From Treponema sp. UBA4328 (GTDB lineage Bacteria; Spirochaetota; Spirochaetia; Treponematales; Treponemataceae): a DNA stretch of 14,337 bases. Shown here piece by piece: positions 1 through 8,013 of this stretch. The position numbers and the translations under genes were made by a program. The notes under the pieces were generated by a model, which had not been told where the DNA came from, ran no database searches, and saw nothing but the letters and a program-made list of their open reading frames with translations. The stretch spans positions 1 to 14,337 of the forward strand of contig DGTU01000043.1 of assembly GCA_002394465.1 (NCBI GenBank), written 5' to 3'. Within the stretch, counting starts at the first letter, position 1; each line of letters opens with the position of its first letter.

Positions 1-1828
1 GGCGCAGGAGTTCAGAAACTTTTTTTTCTGCCTCTGAATGAGAAATCTTTAAGGGATGTTTTTTCGTATCGTTAAGATCCTGTGAAAGAGGCGAAACGTT
101 TACAAGGTTCCAGCTGAATCCTGCAACATCATCATCACCTTCATTTTTCTGCCATGAAATGCTGAACGTATTCGACGGCATGAAGCCCAGGTCATCTGTT
201 TGAGGAGCTTCAATGAGCGGAGCAAGCGGCGGTGTCGTATCCCTGTAATAGGCAAGGCTTGCAGCTGAAGACCAGTTGCCTGCATAATCGCGTACCCTGA
301 CCTTAAAGAACCACTCCCCGTCTGAATCCGCATTCGAAGAAAGAACTGTATTGTCAGGAAGGTTCATCAGAAGTTCAGGCGGCTGTTCATCAGGATTTTT
401 TGTCATTATCCATGAATAGCCTGCAATCCCGCTTGAATCTTCCGGGAGAACGACTGAAACGCTTGCTTTCGGCGAAGTTGAACGCCTGCCTTTAGTAAAG
501 CTCTCAGCCTTTATCTGAGGTTCCCTGACAGTATGATCTTTCTGAAGGACATAAACTTTCGGATTTGAAAAATCATTTCTTGACTTTCCTTTCGTATACT
601 GCTGCCAGATGAAGGAAAGGTCCTCCCCCTGAATGACAGGATAAACGAAGGTTGAATCCCGGCTTAAAGTGACGAGCGTATAGTTTTCCCAGATAAAGCC
701 GTTTTTCTGCGCCATGTATATACTGTCGAGACCGCGTCTGTTATCAAACCATGCAACTGAAAGCATGCTGTCATGAACGAAAATCTGAGGCCTGTGTGCA
801 TCTGCACCCGAAGTTACCTGATCAGGAATCTGCGTAAACACCCCTGATGAGTTCATTTCACAGAGCCAGATTGAAGAATTTTCAGAATTAGATGGAGTAC
901 GCTCCCATGCAAGATAGTATTTTCCGTTAAAACCTGAGATTACCGGCCGCTGGTTTGAATACTGCTGGTAAGAAAGGCGGGAATTTGTACCGGTTGAATT
1001 CGGTCCGGTTACAAGAGATGCCTTAGACCAGGATTTGAGTGAATCCGTACTGAGCGAAGCATAAAGCTGGTTTGAATACCTTGTATTCCCCTCAGGCGTT
1101 TCATATTCAAGGGAAGCCTGAAAAACGACCAGATCTCCTCCGGTAACCGGATAAAGATACGGTACGAACGGATTTGAAAAATCAGCGGAAGGTGCCCAGG
1201 TTTTAAAGTTACTCCACGAAACGCCGTCTGAACTTGATGCAAACAGAAGTGAAAATGAATAATTCTCGTAAGTTCCGTTTGTCCCCGAAGAATAAACCTG
1301 CTTGGATCCGAGCGAAGCAAAAAGCGCAAAACCGCCTGAAGATGAAGCAAAAATCCTCAATCCGACTACGGTTTCTTTCTGTTCAGGAAGACGGTGTTCA
1401 CTGAAAGTCGCTCCACCGTCCGAAGAAATAAAAACGGATGCAGTCTTGTCATCCGCAAGGGAAGAAACTGCAATTACACCGTTTGAAGAAACGGCAGCTG
1501 AGTATATGTCAGGAATGTCACCCGAATAGTCAAAGGCTGAACGGGTAATTTTAACCGGAGTTGAAAAATCGTAGGATCCGGCTGATTTTTTCTGCATGTA
1601 AATCCAGATTTTACCGGTGGAATCAGAAGATTTTTCAACGGTTTCATAAAAAAGATATGAACTGTCTTTATCAGAAACGACAACCGGGAAATACGCATTA
1701 TCAGCCGAAACTCCGGCAGGTTCATCCCAGTAAAAGGTTTTTGACTGTGAAAAAGCAGGACAGACAGCCGCAGCAAACGCAGCAGAAATGAGAAACTTTT
1801 TTATTCCATGCAAAAACTTTATGCCCAT
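1..1828 (-). CDS. Exported beta-propeller / Ig-like repeat protein, 3' end cut off by window
   Basis: The frame is open from an ATG at 1828 to the window edge (609 codons, no stop). Residues 1-27 form a signal peptide with a basic start (KFLHGIKKF), a hydrophobic stretch and a likely cleavage after PAFS. Residues 30-440 are rich in short Ser/Asn beta segments and carry Asp-box (BNR-like) motifs: SSDGGATF at 135-142 and SSDGVSW at 199-205. These point to a sialidase-type beta-propeller fold, but I see no catalytic sialidase signature. Residues 456-533 look like an Ig/FN3-like domain ending in DYAGNWSS...RDTTPP, and a second such domain begins near 535 and is cut. The ATG lies 5 bp after the stop of the upstream TPR protein, so the two are probably co-transcribed. 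No strong Shine-Dalgarno is visible, which suggests translational coupling. Role unknown; probably a periplasmic or surface scaffold or binding protein. Confidence 0.85.
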   Translation of the reverse strand, partial: MGIKFLHGIKKFLISAAFAAAVCPAFSQSKTFYWDEPAGVSADNAYFPVVVSDKDSSYLFYETVEKSSDSTGKIWIYMQKKSAGSYDFSTPVKITRSAFDYSGDIPDIYSAAVSSNGVIAVSSLADDKTASVFISSDGGATFSEHRLPEQKETVVGLRIFASSSGGFALFASLGSKQVYSSGTNGTYENYSFSLLFASSSDGVSWSNFKTWAPSADFSNPFVPYLYPVTGGDLVVFQASLEYETPEGNTRYSNQLYASLSTDSLKSWSKASLVTGPNSTGTNSRLSYQQYSNQRPVISGFNGKYYLAWERTPSNSENSSIWLCEMNSSGVFTQIPDQVTSGADAHRPQIFVHDSMLSVAWFDNRRGLDSIYMAQKNGFIWENYTLVTLSRDSTFVYPVIQGEDLSFIWQQYTKGKSRNDFSNPKVYVLQKDHTVREPQIKAESFTKGRRSTSPKASVSVVLPEDSSGIAGYSWIMTKNPDEQPPELLMNLPDNTVLSSNADSDGEWFFKVRVRDYAGNWSSAASLAYYRDTTPPLAPLIEAPQTDDLGFMPSNTFSISWQKNEGDDDVAGFSWNLVNVSPLSQDLNDTKKHPLKISHSEAEKKVSELLR

Positions 1829-1833
1829 ACTTT

Positions 1834-4800
1834 TTAATTCATTCCCAGAAGACCACGGATACGGTTTCTCAAATCCTGAAGCTGCTTGTTGCGCGAATTG
1901 GAACCTTTCTGCATGAGCTGTTCCGTCATCGCAAGAGCATTGATAAGGTTACCGTCATTCATAACCTGAATAATCTGACGGTAGGTCCTTTCATCTTCAG
2001 CCTTTAAAATCGAAGTAGCACGGCCACCGATTTCAGTTGAAATTTTATCCTTGAGGCTGCTGGCGTTTGTATTGCGCGGGTTGAGGCTGATTGCTTCATC
2101 AAGTTTTGAAACTGCCTGAGAAAGCTTTGCCTCATTTCCCTTAGATGAATTATATATCCTAAGCGCTTCATTATAAAGTGCATTTGACCTTGTAACAGAA
2201 GTATTGGTAACAGGGCGTGACTTGATTCCAAGTTCATATTCAAGTTCGAGCATCGTTGAAGCGATTCCCGGATACTTAGGATTAATCCTGCTCAAGTCTT
2301 CAAGATCGGCGTATGACTGCTGCTGTGTTGCCTGATTTTTTGCACCGGCAATTGCCTGTGATACTTTCTGCGCAAAATCTTTTTCGAACTTCTTCGGATC
2401 AAGCAGTTTGTCAATTTTAAGCGTAAGCAGGGATGCATCCTGATTCAGCGGATAAACAATCTGGAGGATCCTGAGTTTTTCCTTTGCGGCATTAAGGACT
2501 TTTTCTGCCTCGCTGTCCTTACCCTGTCTCTTGAGGCGCGCACCTTCATCATAATACTGGTTTGCGGCATTCAGAATCTGTGACATTTCAGGATAAAGCG
2601 GTGCCGTAACCGGTATAGTTCGTCCCGTTTTCATCGTAAGGGCACGGTTTACCATTGCAAGCAGGCTTTCCGTTTCCTGATCAAGGTTATCGCCGTTTGT
2701 AATAGCCCACATTGTTCTTGCGAGCGTCAGGTTACGTTCAGCCTCTTCAAAGTCACCGTTGTAATAGGCTTCCCTTGCAGAATTCTTAAGCTGACGGGTA
2801 CGGGCTACGACGATCTTCTGCTGGTTTTCATTTATGTCATTATCAAGCCGGCTGAGTTTTTCATCAGAGGAATTCTTAAGCTCTTCGTCATCTTCATAGC
2901 CGATTGAATCCGTGTACCTCTTGCGGGCATTATTCATGTTTTCACGTGCTGAATTGAACAGGTCGTTGTCACCTTTCTTAATTGCATTCTGAAGGTCACG
3001 TACGGCCCTGTTGTAAAAATTATCAGCTTCACGCGAAGCAATCCGGGCAAGGTTTACCCTTTCCTGACATGCAGCCGAAAGCTTTAGGGAATCTGCCGTC
3101 AGCGTATCAAGATTCTTTATTACGTTTTCTATGTTTATGTAGCTCCGGTCAAATATTCCGTCTTTTTCCCTGTAAGCAGCACCATTATCAAGCGTTGCCG
3201 TAAAACCTGTAAGCATTTTTTTAGATTCAGCAACGGAAGCATTCAGTTCAGCGAGAACTGCTATGACTTTCGAAGGTCTGTTTCCGCCCGCCTGGCCACC
3301 GTCACCTGCACCGGATTTTTTCTTTGCTTCAGCAAAAGTAATCGTATAGTTCAGATAGCGTGCATCAGCTTCGTCAGAATATGCTTTTGAAAGTGTAATC
3401 CAGAACTGAGTCTGACGTTCAGCACATTCACGCGAAGTTTCTTCAAGGATATATTCATATGCTGCAATTTCATCCGTCCACAGAAGAGGGAGATTTCTGA
3501 TTTCAATACCGGCTGTTGTCCTTCTTCCTGTATCCGGAGGCTGAAGGCGGACTTTTTCTTCTTTCTGTTTTTCACCGTTCAGGAAAGTTCCTTTAAGTGA
3601 AGCCTTGCATTCTTCAAGTTTTTTAGCATAAAAATCTATGAGCGCAAGGCCTGATTTTGTATAGGCATCATAGTTTTTGTCTTCACCGAGCACCCACGAA
3701 GTATTTCTGGCTGTAATTTCCCTGATACGGTTAACGGAAGTCCTGTAGTCACGCGCAAGTTCGGCAATAAAATCCATTGAAGCATCAAATTCTTTCCATC
3801 CGGCAGGAGCATAATCAGCAAGATTTGAATAAAGTGCATGAGAAGATTTTGCAGTCTGAGAAAAAGAAATAATCCTGTTTCTGGCGTCATTTACGGTTCT
3901 TGCATCAAATTCCGTAAAAATATTTCCTTCAGGAAGAACAGATTTCATCTGTGTAAAGTTGCTGCTTATCTGAACGGCAATATTTTCCTTCATCGCTTCG
4001 ACACGCGTATTGTAATACGAGTCAATTATTCCTATTATTCCGGTATCCGCACCGGTTATTTTTCTGTCTTCATAGTCACCGACACCAAGCACGCCCCATT
4101 TACCGAATGCAACGTATGTAGTATCCGGAGCTGCCGTATTCATGTTATGCGCTTTCTGAATTGCAACCTGCTGCTGGACCGCACGATCATTAAGCTTTGA
4201 AAGGAGCTGACCTTCCCTGTAGATTTCATTTCTTGCCTGAGCCAGTGCCTTGAATTCTGATGAAAGTTTTTCAAAGATCTCATAGGCACCAATCGGATCT
4301 CCTGCCTGAACGGCTGCAATAAACTGCGCATAAACGGATTCACATCTTGAAATCAGGGCTGCGATATCCCTTGAATTAATCCGCTTAACGCAGGCATCAA
4401 CATCCTTAACGAGTGAATTGTCATATTTAACCGGAATTTCAGTTTCACCGTGATAGATTATGTCTGATTCACTGGTCTTTAAAACCGGTGGAAGACAGTC
4501 CTTTACAAGTTCAAGTGCCTGAGCATATTTCGTTGAATCAGTCTTTCCCTGTTCTACAAGTTCACAGCACTGGGCCATGATTTTGTTAAGGCGGTTAATG
4601 TAAAACTGCATTGCTACGGTGCGGCGTGCATCGTTTGTAAGGGAAGTTGCTTCCTCTCCCCTGTTCTGCTCGCTTTTTTCCATCGCAATGATAATGTCCA
4701 TCTTGTCATCGTCAGAAGAGTTTTCATCCGCCATTCTGTCTACAAGACTTGAAGCATTTGAATTGTATATCGACCTGAATCCGATGATTTTCCTGACACG

Positions 4801-4971
4801 CTTCTGGGCATCATCAAATTCATCCGGACGTTCCTTGATGTATCTTGCAAGTTCACTAAGGGCTGCATTGTAATCACGGTCGGCAATAAGCCTGTCGATC
4901 TGAGACAGGGACATAACCTTATCCTCTGCATAAACCGGAGAGACAAACGAGATGATGAGAGCTGTCAGCAA
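1834..4971 (-). CDS. Large exported TPR-like / coiled-coil repeat protein (unknown function)
   Basis: A protein of about 1045 residues that I cannot assign to a named family; it resembles treponemal conserved hypothetical periplasmic proteins. A hydrophobic stretch ending SPVYA|ED at residues 1-15 is the core and cleavage site of a signal peptide. TPR-like helix pairs are seen at about 23-50 (DYNAALSELARYIKERP), 727-757 (YYNGDFEEAERNL), 805-835, 931-965 (SKLDEAISLNPRN) and 995-1030 (NDGNLINALAMTEQLM). The middle is charged, probably long helices or coiled coil, with a Gly-rich linker (SGAGDGGQAGG) near 555. The start is uncertain. TTG at 4971 gives a signal peptide without a basic n-region, whereas the frame is open up to a stop at 5023-5025 and encodes two lysines just upstream (see findings). 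It leads an operon with the propeller/Ig protein and is divergent from the FadL-like barrel gene. A periplasmic scaffold role is inference. Confidence 0.85.
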   Translation of the reverse strand: MLTALIISFVSPVYAEDKVMSLSQIDRLIADRDYNAALSELARYIKERPDEFDDAQKRVRKIIGFRSIYNSNASSLVDRMADENSSDDDKMDIIIAMEKSEQNRGEEATSLTNDARRTVAMQFYINRLNKIMAQCCELVEQGKTDSTKYAQALELVKDCLPPVLKTSESDIIYHGETEIPVKYDNSLVKDVDACVKRINSRDIAALISRCESVYAQFIAAVQAGDPIGAYEIFEKLSSEFKALAQARNEIYREGQLLSKLNDRAVQQQVAIQKAHNMNTAAPDTTYVAFGKWGVLGVGDYEDRKITGADTGIIGIIDSYYNTRVEAMKENIAVQISSNFTQMKSVLPEGNIFTEFDARTVNDARNRIISFSQTAKSSHALYSNLADYAPAGWKEFDASMDFIAELARDYRTSVNRIREITARNTSWVLGEDKNYDAYTKSGLALIDFYAKKLEECKASLKGTFLNGEKQKEEKVRLQPPDTGRRTTAGIEIRNLPLLWTDEIAAYEYILEETSRECAERQTQFWITLSKAYSDEADARYLNYTITFAEAKKKSGAGDGGQAGGNRPSKVIAVLAELNASVAESKKMLTGFTATLDNGAAYREKDGIFDRSYINIENVIKNLDTLTADSLKLSAACQERVNLARIASREADNFYNRAVRDLQNAIKKGDNDLFNSARENMNNARKRYTDSIGYEDDEELKNSSDEKLSRLDNDINENQQKIVVARTRQLKNSAREAYYNGDFEEAERNLTLARTMWAITNGDNLDQETESLLAMVNRALTMKTGRTIPVTAPLYPEMSQILNAANQYYDEGARLKRQGKDSEAEKVLNAAKEKLRILQIVYPLNQDASLLTLKIDKLLDPKKFEKDFAQKVSQAIAGAKNQATQQQSYADLEDLSRINPKYPGIASTMLELEYELGIKSRPVTNTSVTRSNALYNEALRIYNSSKGNEAKLSQAVSKLDEAISLNPRNTNASSLKDKISTEIGGRATSILKAEDERTYRQIIQVMNDGNLINALAMTEQLMQKGSNSRNKQLQDLRNRIRGLLGMN

Positions 4972-5011
4972 TAAAGTATGGCCTTTGATTTTTATTCCAC
5001 CCTGCCTTAAA

Positions 5012-5017
5012 ATTATA
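5012..5017 (-). promoter_or_regulatory. -10 box of the TPR/propeller operon
   Basis: A perfect TATAAT reads on the minus strand at 5017-5012 in the divergent intergenic region. No convincing -35 hexamer sits 16-18 bp upstream. Transcription would begin near 5005, just before a GGGTGG Shine-Dalgarno-like stretch at about 5003-4998, giving a leader of roughly 10-35 nt depending on which start codon is used. Confidence 0.45.
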
Positions 5018-5092
5018 ATAACTTAAATGTTTTAAATCATCTTTATTAGTTTCGGCAATTTTCTTCATGTAATGCATATAAAAATCCGAAAC

Positions 5093-5100
5093 TATATATA
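5093..5100 (+). promoter_or_regulatory. Possible -10 box of the FadL-like gene
   Basis: TATATATA lies 11 bp before the ATG at 5112, in the AT-rich divergent spacer. I find no good -35 hexamer, so this is a weak call. The sequence between it and the ATG is A-rich with no clear Shine-Dalgarno. Confidence 0.25.
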
Positions 5101-5111
5101 AGACAAAAAAA

Positions 5112-6422
5112 ATGAAAAAAACGTTAGTTTCAGCACTTACATTTGCGTTTCTCACATTTGCCGCTTCTGCGCTTGATTACACAAGCGTAACTTCGGCGCT
5201 TTCTGACATTTTTTCGTCTGCTGCTGATGATAACGAAGGCATTACTTCATTCCGCTCCCTCAACATTCCTGCCGGCGGAAGGGCTGAAGCCCTCGGAAGT
5301 GCATATACGGGACTTTGTGACGACATAAGTTTTTTTGACTACAATCCTGCTGCAAGCTGCGTACTTCAGAACACGGAACTTGCCTTTTTTCACAATTCAT
5401 GGATTGCAGATTCTGCAGAAGAAACCTTAGCCGGAACAACAAGATTCGGAAATTTCGGTCTTGGCCTCCAGCTCAAGTGCTTTTATGTTCCGTTTACTGA
5501 ATACAACCTTTACGGCGACCGTGTTGCAGGTTCCTATTACAGCGAAACATCTGCCACAATCAATGCTTCATACAATTTCATGGCAGGCTACAACTTTAAG
5601 GGACTGGCCGTCGGAATCAACGGTAGAACCTCATACAGAAGCGTTCCTGACTATACTGACAACCAGACGGACGAAATAATTTCAGGTTCAGGTTTAAGCC
5701 AGTCGGCCGTTGCCTTTATGGGTGACATCGGAATTCTCCTCAGGTTCAACATGGCAAAATTCTATTCCGGAAGGGAACCGAATTTAAGGCTCGGCATTTC
5801 AATGAACAATATCGGTGCTGCACTTACAGGCTTTGGAGATTCAATTGAAGTTGATGATCCGCTTCCGGCAAAAGTATCTGCAGGAGTTTCATACAGGCCT
5901 TTTTCATTCCTGCTTTTTACCCTTGATTTCAAGCAGCCTGTAAACCTTCAGTCCCCTTCCCAGCTTCCGCTTTTCAGCCTTGCAAGCGGCGTTGAAATCA
6001 GCATCACGAACTTTTTTTCATTTGAAAGCGGACTTCTCATTCAGGGAGGAAACCCGCGCCTGAGTTTCGGCAGCCAGGTCGACATAAAAGGTGCAAAGGT
6101 AAACGTAAACTACACCTTTGACCTGACTTCATCTTCAAACCCGATAAACCACATAAGCGTTTCTGCAAAATTAAACCTCGGTGACCGCGGACGTGCTGAA
6201 AAACAGAAGCTTATTGACGCATACTATCAGAAAGGTCTTGAATACTATGCACAGGGCACAAGGGAAAGCCTTGAAAGCGCAATCGAACAGTGGGATCTTG
6301 CATTGAACCTGGACAAACGCGTTGATCCTGCAATTGAAGGAAAGACAGCTGCCCTGGATTTAATCCGATGGCACGAACTGATAAGAGACTTCGGTACGCT
6401 TGATAAAAAGAAACAGGATTAA
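5112..6422 (+). CDS. UPF0164 family, FadL-like outer-membrane beta-barrel protein with C-terminal TPR-like tail
   Basis: 436 aa, similar in size to treponemal UPF0164/FadL-type proteins. Residues 1-20 (MKKTLVSALTFAFLTFAASA) are a clean type I signal peptide. Residues 49-84 hold the family's N-terminal signature: NIPAGGRAEALGSAYTG followed by NPAAS. Residues 85-355 are a series of alternating amphipathic strands with aromatic girdle residues, typical of an outer-membrane barrel. After the last strand (about 348-356) comes a helical tail, 361-430, with a TPR-like pattern (YYQKGLEYYAQG...AIEQWDLALNLDKR). In FadL-type barrels the C-terminus faces the periplasm, so this tail would be periplasmic. 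The established idea for treponemal FadL homologues is uptake of hydrophobic substrates; the substrate here is unknown. It is divergent from the large TPR gene, and its TAA stop overlaps the stop of the convergent GH57-like gene. Confidence 0.85.
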   Translation: MKKTLVSALTFAFLTFAASALDYTSVTSALSDIFSSAADDNEGITSFRSLNIPAGGRAEALGSAYTGLCDDISFFDYNPAASCVLQNTELAFFHNSWIADSAEETLAGTTRFGNFGLGLQLKCFYVPFTEYNLYGDRVAGSYYSETSATINASYNFMAGYNFKGLAVGINGRTSYRSVPDYTDNQTDEIISGSGLSQSAVAFMGDIGILLRFNMAKFYSGREPNLRLGISMNNIGAALTGFGDSIEVDDPLPAKVSAGVSYRPFSFLLFTLDFKQPVNLQSPSQLPLFSLASGVEISITNFFSFESGLLIQGGNPRLSFGSQVDIKGAKVNVNYTFDLTSSSNPINHISVSAKLNLGDRGRAEKQKLIDAYYQKGLEYYAQGTRESLESAIEQWDLALNLDKRVDPAIEGKTAALDLIRWHELIRDFGTLDKKKQD

Positions 6423-7990
6423 ACTTTCGGCTTAAAGATAATGTAGTTCATCCACGGGAAAAGCGGATGTTCTTTTTCAACTCTGGTAAGCCATTCCGTG
6501 CTGACAGTATTTGTTCCGAGAGAATCAAAAACGGCAGTAAAGTTAAGGACGCATTCCCTGAAAACATTCTGCGCATATTCAACATTTTCCCCGTCATGAA
6601 TCATCTGTGCCCACGAAGCATCCTGTGCAATAAGAAGTTCCCTTGAAGCAAGATTCAAGAGACGCTCTTTAAGTCCTGTCTCCCCAACAAATCTTCCTGC
6701 AAGGTCAACGATTCTTTCGCACATTTTACGGATATAGCGGATCATATAGTTATTTGAATTATCAAGAAGGTCTTCGCCGTAGCCTGAACCGTTGTCACTG
6801 CAAGGATAAGGCTCAACTCTAGGCAGCGTAAACTGATTCTTGAGCATGGTTCCGCAGACAGAGAGTTTAATACCCTTTACGTTACGGATGACTTCTTCAA
6901 GCCAGAAAACTCCTTCTTCCCAGGTCTGTCCCAGAAGTTTTGCATCGATTTCAAAAATTGAACAGACATCCCTGTCCTTTATGATTCCGGCAGCCTTTTC
7001 AAGCTTTGCCGTTTTGCATTCAATGAATCTCATGGCATCTTCATGAGCCTGTGCACGAGCCTTTTCCTCATCATAAAGGGTCTTTCCGTCATTAGCCCAG
7101 TACCTGTAGAGGGTTGAAACACGCGGACGGTCAGCATGATAGAATTCACCGAGATCTTCAGGTGCAAGTTCAAAACCGATATCCCTGTTGAGGTTTTTGT
7201 AAACCGGATTTGATTTTGCGCCTTTTTCATCATAAAGCATGCACGGATATTCATTGTCACGGGCAAAAAGAACGAGTGAATAATGTGTCCTTACCGGAGC
7301 AAAAACGCCTTCCGGAGGAATATCCCTGGCAAAAAGCAGTGTCGCAGGAGAAACAATCGTATAGTTTACACCGTATGAACGGACAATTCTGTCAAACCCT
7401 TTTGAATACGCATGATAAGGAATATAAAAACCGTCCGGAGCAGAACCGAAGAACTGCTTGTGTGAATAGATTCCTGTTTCTACCTGTGCATTCAGGATTT
7501 CAGTCATATCTGAATAATGCGGAACATAGCATGATGTACCGCAGGTTGCCAGAAGTTCAACATATCCTTTGTCGGAGTATGAACGGAACTGTGCAATAAG
7601 GTCAGAATTATATTTTTCAGTAAAATCAGTTTTTTCCTGACGTGCTTCTTCAAGACATTTTTCTGCCCTTTTTAGAAGTTCAGCGTCTTTTTTACAGCGG
7701 ACAAGTTCCTTTTCACCGAGAACAATGCGTTTATCAAGCCAGGACAGATACTGTTCCTTTATGAGGCTGTCAGAAAGAAGCGAACAGAGAACCGGAGAAA
7801 GAACGAGTGCAATCTTAAAATCAATTCCGTCTTTTTCGAGGCGTTCAAACATATTCAGGAGAGGAATATATGTCTTTGAAATTGCCTTGAACAGGATTTC
7901 ATTTTCTGTTTCATATTTTTCACTGTCAGAAAAATGTCTGATATAAGGCTGATGAGCTACAACTGTAAGTATAAGTTTTCTGGATGCCAT
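6419..7990 (-). CDS. GH57-like (DUF1957 / glucan branching enzyme-like) protein lacking the expected catalytic Glu
   Basis: 523 aa. GH57 signature regions appear in order. Motif 1 is VAHQPYIRH (residues 11-19). Motif 2 is GYVELLATCGTSCYVPHY (142-159). Motif 3 is FYIPYHAYSKGFDRIVRSYG (188-207). Motif 4 is FEIDAKLLGQTWEEGVFWL (346-364), with D349 in the general acid position. Motif 5 is near RELLIAQDASWAQMI (450-464). In active branching enzymes motif 3 reads like WLPECAY with Glu as nucleophile; here the equivalent residue is Tyr192, codon 7417-7415 TAT. The fold is therefore well supported but hydrolase or branching activity is doubtful. An insertion at about 85-135 is strongly charged and probably helical. 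Start: ATG with GGAG 6 nt upstream. It lies 23 bp after the DUF4912 gene, so one operon. Cytoplasmic; a glycogen or glucan-related binding or regulatory role is inference. Confidence 0.85.
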   Translation of the reverse strand: MASRKLILTVVAHQPYIRHFSDSEKYETENEILFKAISKTYIPLLNMFERLEKDGIDFKIALVLSPVLCSLLSDSLIKEQYLSWLDKRIVLGEKELVRCKKDAELLKRAEKCLEEARQEKTDFTEKYNSDLIAQFRSYSDKGYVELLATCGTSCYVPHYSDMTEILNAQVETGIYSHKQFFGSAPDGFYIPYHAYSKGFDRIVRSYGVNYTIVSPATLLFARDIPPEGVFAPVRTHYSLVLFARDNEYPCMLYDEKGAKSNPVYKNLNRDIGFELAPEDLGEFYHADRPRVSTLYRYWANDGKTLYDEEKARAQAHEDAMRFIECKTAKLEKAAGIIKDRDVCSIFEIDAKLLGQTWEEGVFWLEEVIRNVKGIKLSVCGTMLKNQFTLPRVEPYPCSDNGSGYGEDLLDNSNNYMIRYIRKMCERIVDLAGRFVGETGLKERLLNLASRELLIAQDASWAQMIHDGENVEYAQNVFRECVLNFTAVFDSLGTNTVSTEWLTRVEKEHPLFPWMNYIIFKPKV

Positions 7991-8013
7991 TTTTTACTCC
8001 ATGTCTCTGTTTT

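Noticed and set aside
22..36. Possible lipoprotein or sialidase reading of the first gene
   Set aside because: The Cys in AAAVCPAFS lacks a convincing lipobox and a better type I cleavage site follows; Asp-boxes alone do not show sialidase activity and no catalytic Arg triad could be assigned.
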